NCBI GenBank assembly: GCA_019234175.1
Contig: JAFALP010000143.1
Coordinates: 1-5,455 of the forward strand
Direction: 5' to 3'
Source of the DNA: Actinomycetota bacterium
Lineage (GTDB): Bacteria > Actinomycetota > Thermoleophilia > Gaiellales > Gaiellaceae
DNA length: 5,455 nt
Positions 4,264 through 5,455 of the stretch are shown piece after piece (positions within the stretch are counted from its first letter, which is position 1; each line of letters opens with the position of its first letter). A program made the position numbers and the translations under genes. The notes below the pieces were generated by a model. It was not told the origin of the DNA, did no database searches, and saw nothing but the letters and a program-made list of their open reading frames with translations.

Positions 4264-5455
4264 TGCATCGCGTCGTCGTCGTCGGCGGCGGTTTCGGCGG
4301 GCTTCAGGCGGCGCTGCATCTGCGCAAGGCCGAAGTCGAGCTCACGCTCGTCGACCGGCGCAACTTCCATCTCTTCCAGCCGCTCATGTACCAGGTCGCG
4401 ACGGGCGCACTCGCAGAAGGAGAGATTGCGTATCCCCTCCGCGCGATCTTCAAGCACGACGAGAACGTGCGCGTCATGCTCGCCGAGGTCGCCGAGTTCG
4501 ATCTCGACGCGCGCGAGCTGCACCTCAGCTCGGTCGGGTCCGTTCCGGCGCCGCCGACGGTTCCGTACGACACGCTCATCGTCGCCGGTGGATCTCAGTA
4601 CTCCTACTTCGGGCACGAGGAGTGGCGGGAGCACGCAGCGGAGGTGAAGTCGCTCGAAAGTGCGCTCCTCATCCGCAGCCATCTGCTGAGCGCGTTCGAA
4701 GCGGCCGAGGAGGAGCCGGACGAGACGCGCCGCGCCGCGTGGATGACGTTCGTCGTCGTCGGCGCCGGTCCGACGGGCGTGGAGATGGCGGGCCAGATCG
4801 GCGAGCTCGCCGGCGACACGCTGCGTCATGACTTTCGCAACATCGACCCGCGAGCGTCGCGGATCCTGCTCGTCGAGGCCGCCGACCGCGTGCTGACGAC
4901 GTTCCCGCCGTCGCTGTCGGCGAAGGCGCAGCGCTCGCTCGAGAAGCTCGGCGTCACCGTGCTCACCGGACGCACGGTGAAGGGCGTCGATGCCGACGGC
5001 GTCACCGTCGACGACGAGCGTATCGCCTCGCGCACGGTGGTCTGGGCCGCCGGTGTGACCGCGTCAGGCCTTGCGGGCAGGCTCGCCGAGCTGACCGGCG
5101 CCCAGCAGGACCGTGCCGGACGCATCACCGTCGAGGCGGACCTGACCCTGCCTGGACACCCCGAGGTCTTCGCGCTCGGCGACATGGTGCGCCTGCGCGA
5201 GGGAGTCCTCCCCGGCGTCGCCCCGGTGGCGATGCAGGAGGGCCGCTACGCCGCGCGCGTCGTGCGCGACCGTCTGCGCGGCCGCGAGACCCCGCCGTTC
5301 CGGTACCACGACAAGGGGAACCTCGCCACCATCGGCCGCGCCGCCGCCGTCGCCGATCTCCGCGGCATCAAGCTCAGCGGCTTCATCGCCTGGCTGACGT
5401 GGCTCTTCGTCCACCTCTTCTATCTGATCGGCTTCCAGAACCGGGTGCTCGTGCT
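4263..5455 (+). CDS. ndh: Type II NADH:quinone oxidoreductase (NDH-2), 3'-truncated
   Basis: A single-polypeptide, non-proton-pumping NADH dehydrogenase that passes electrons from NADH through FAD to membrane quinone. There are 397 residues before the right edge with no stop. The N-terminal Rossmann motif GGGFGG (8-13) binds FAD and is followed by the acidic strand end LVDRRN. NFHLFQPLMYQVATG (34-48) is characteristic of NDH-2. The second Rossmann motif VVVGAGPTGVEMAG (164-177) binds NADH. ALGDM (304-308) holds the FAD-contacting Asp307, and APVAMQEGRYAA (320-331) is the quinone-site region. GNLATIGR (352-359) and the hydrophobic stretch FIAWLTWLFVHLFYLIGF (374-391) are the usual C-terminal membrane-associating part. 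Roughly 20-60 residues are missing compared with the usual 400-450. The start ATG 4263 shares one base with the upstream stop, so it is coupled to the zinc-protein genes. A related NADH:flavin oxidoreductase is less likely, given the membrane helix and the NFHLFQPLMYQ motif. Confidence 0.92.
   Translation, partial: MHRVVVVGGGFGGLQAALHLRKAEVELTLVDRRNFHLFQPLMYQVATGALAEGEIAYPLRAIFKHDENVRVMLAEVAEFDLDARELHLSSVGSVPAPPTVPYDTLIVAGGSQYSYFGHEEWREHAAEVKSLESALLIRSHLLSAFEAAEEEPDETRRAAWMTFVVVGAGPTGVEMAGQIGELAGDTLRHDFRNIDPRASRILLVEAADRVLTTFPPSLSAKAQRSLEKLGVTVLTGRTVKGVDADGVTVDDERIASRTVVWAAGVTASGLAGRLAELTGAQQDRAGRITVEADLTLPGHPEVFALGDMVRLREGVLPGVAPVAMQEGRYAARVVRDRLRGRETPPFRYHDKGNLATIGRAAAVADLRGIKLSGFIAWLTWLFVHLFYLIGFQNRVLV

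Noticed and set aside
4270..4290. GTC run that looks like a microsatellite
   Set aside because: It encodes the hydrophobic first strand of the FAD Rossmann fold of NDH-2 with valine codons typical of this genome.
4005..4829. 274-residue minus-strand frame opposite the DUF6510-like and ndh genes
   Set aside because: Arg/Asp/His-rich antisense shadow without a domain; the sense strand holds the zinc knuckles and the NDH-2 Rossmann motifs.

Overview
The window is a dense, GC-rich stretch of bacterial chromosome with almost no non-coding DNA. Codon third positions are dominated by C and G, GTG is used as a start codon, and starts overlap stops by a few bases. The gene set points to the Actinomycetota: a cytosolic sulfite-oxidase-like molybdoenzyme beside a ferredoxin-reductase-like flavoprotein and a DUF6510-type protein. 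A deep-branching class such as Thermoleophilia is my guess. The assignment is inference from gene content and composition, not from a marker gene.

Layout: (i) 3-710 (+) is the 3' end of cydB, cytochrome bd quinol oxidase subunit II, with an unusual C-terminal tail. (ii) 707-1594 (-) is a cytoplasmic DyP-type (YfeX-like) heme peroxidase, convergent with cydB. The two stop codons share one CTAG, inside the loop of a perfect 8-bp inverted repeat (687-719). (iii) Only 12 bp separate the peroxidase GTG from the divergent gene at 1607, and a -10-like hexamer is placed as expected for a leaderless peroxidase mRNA. (iv) 1607-5455 (+) looks like one operon of six genes: alpha/beta hydrolase, molybdopterin oxidoreductase, FAD/NAD(P) reductase, UBP-type zinc finger protein, DUF6510-like zinc-ribbon protein, and a type II NADH dehydrogenase that runs off the right edge. 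The junctions are a 2-bp gap, a roughly 31-bp overlap, a 4-bp ATGA overlap, another 4-bp ATGA overlap and a 1-bp overlap. This is a classic translationally coupled arrangement.

How they may work together: the molybdoenzyme and the adjacent flavin reductase look like a soluble reductase pair in which NAD(P)H electrons pass through FAD to the Mo centre. The two small Cys/His-rich proteins are of unknown role but are locked into the same transcript. NDH-2 feeds NADH electrons to quinone, and the bd oxidase encoded just upstream would burn that quinol with oxygen. With the heme peroxidase, the theme is redox and respiratory stress metabolism. The most interesting element is the molybdoenzyme-reductase-UBP finger-DUF6510 block. 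The UBP fold normally reads a C-terminal Gly-Gly, and the Gly-Gly proteins in such a bacterium would be MoaD/ThiS-type sulfur carriers or Pup. I saw no RNA genes, CRISPR arrays, insertion sequences or gene-free stretch above 300 bases.
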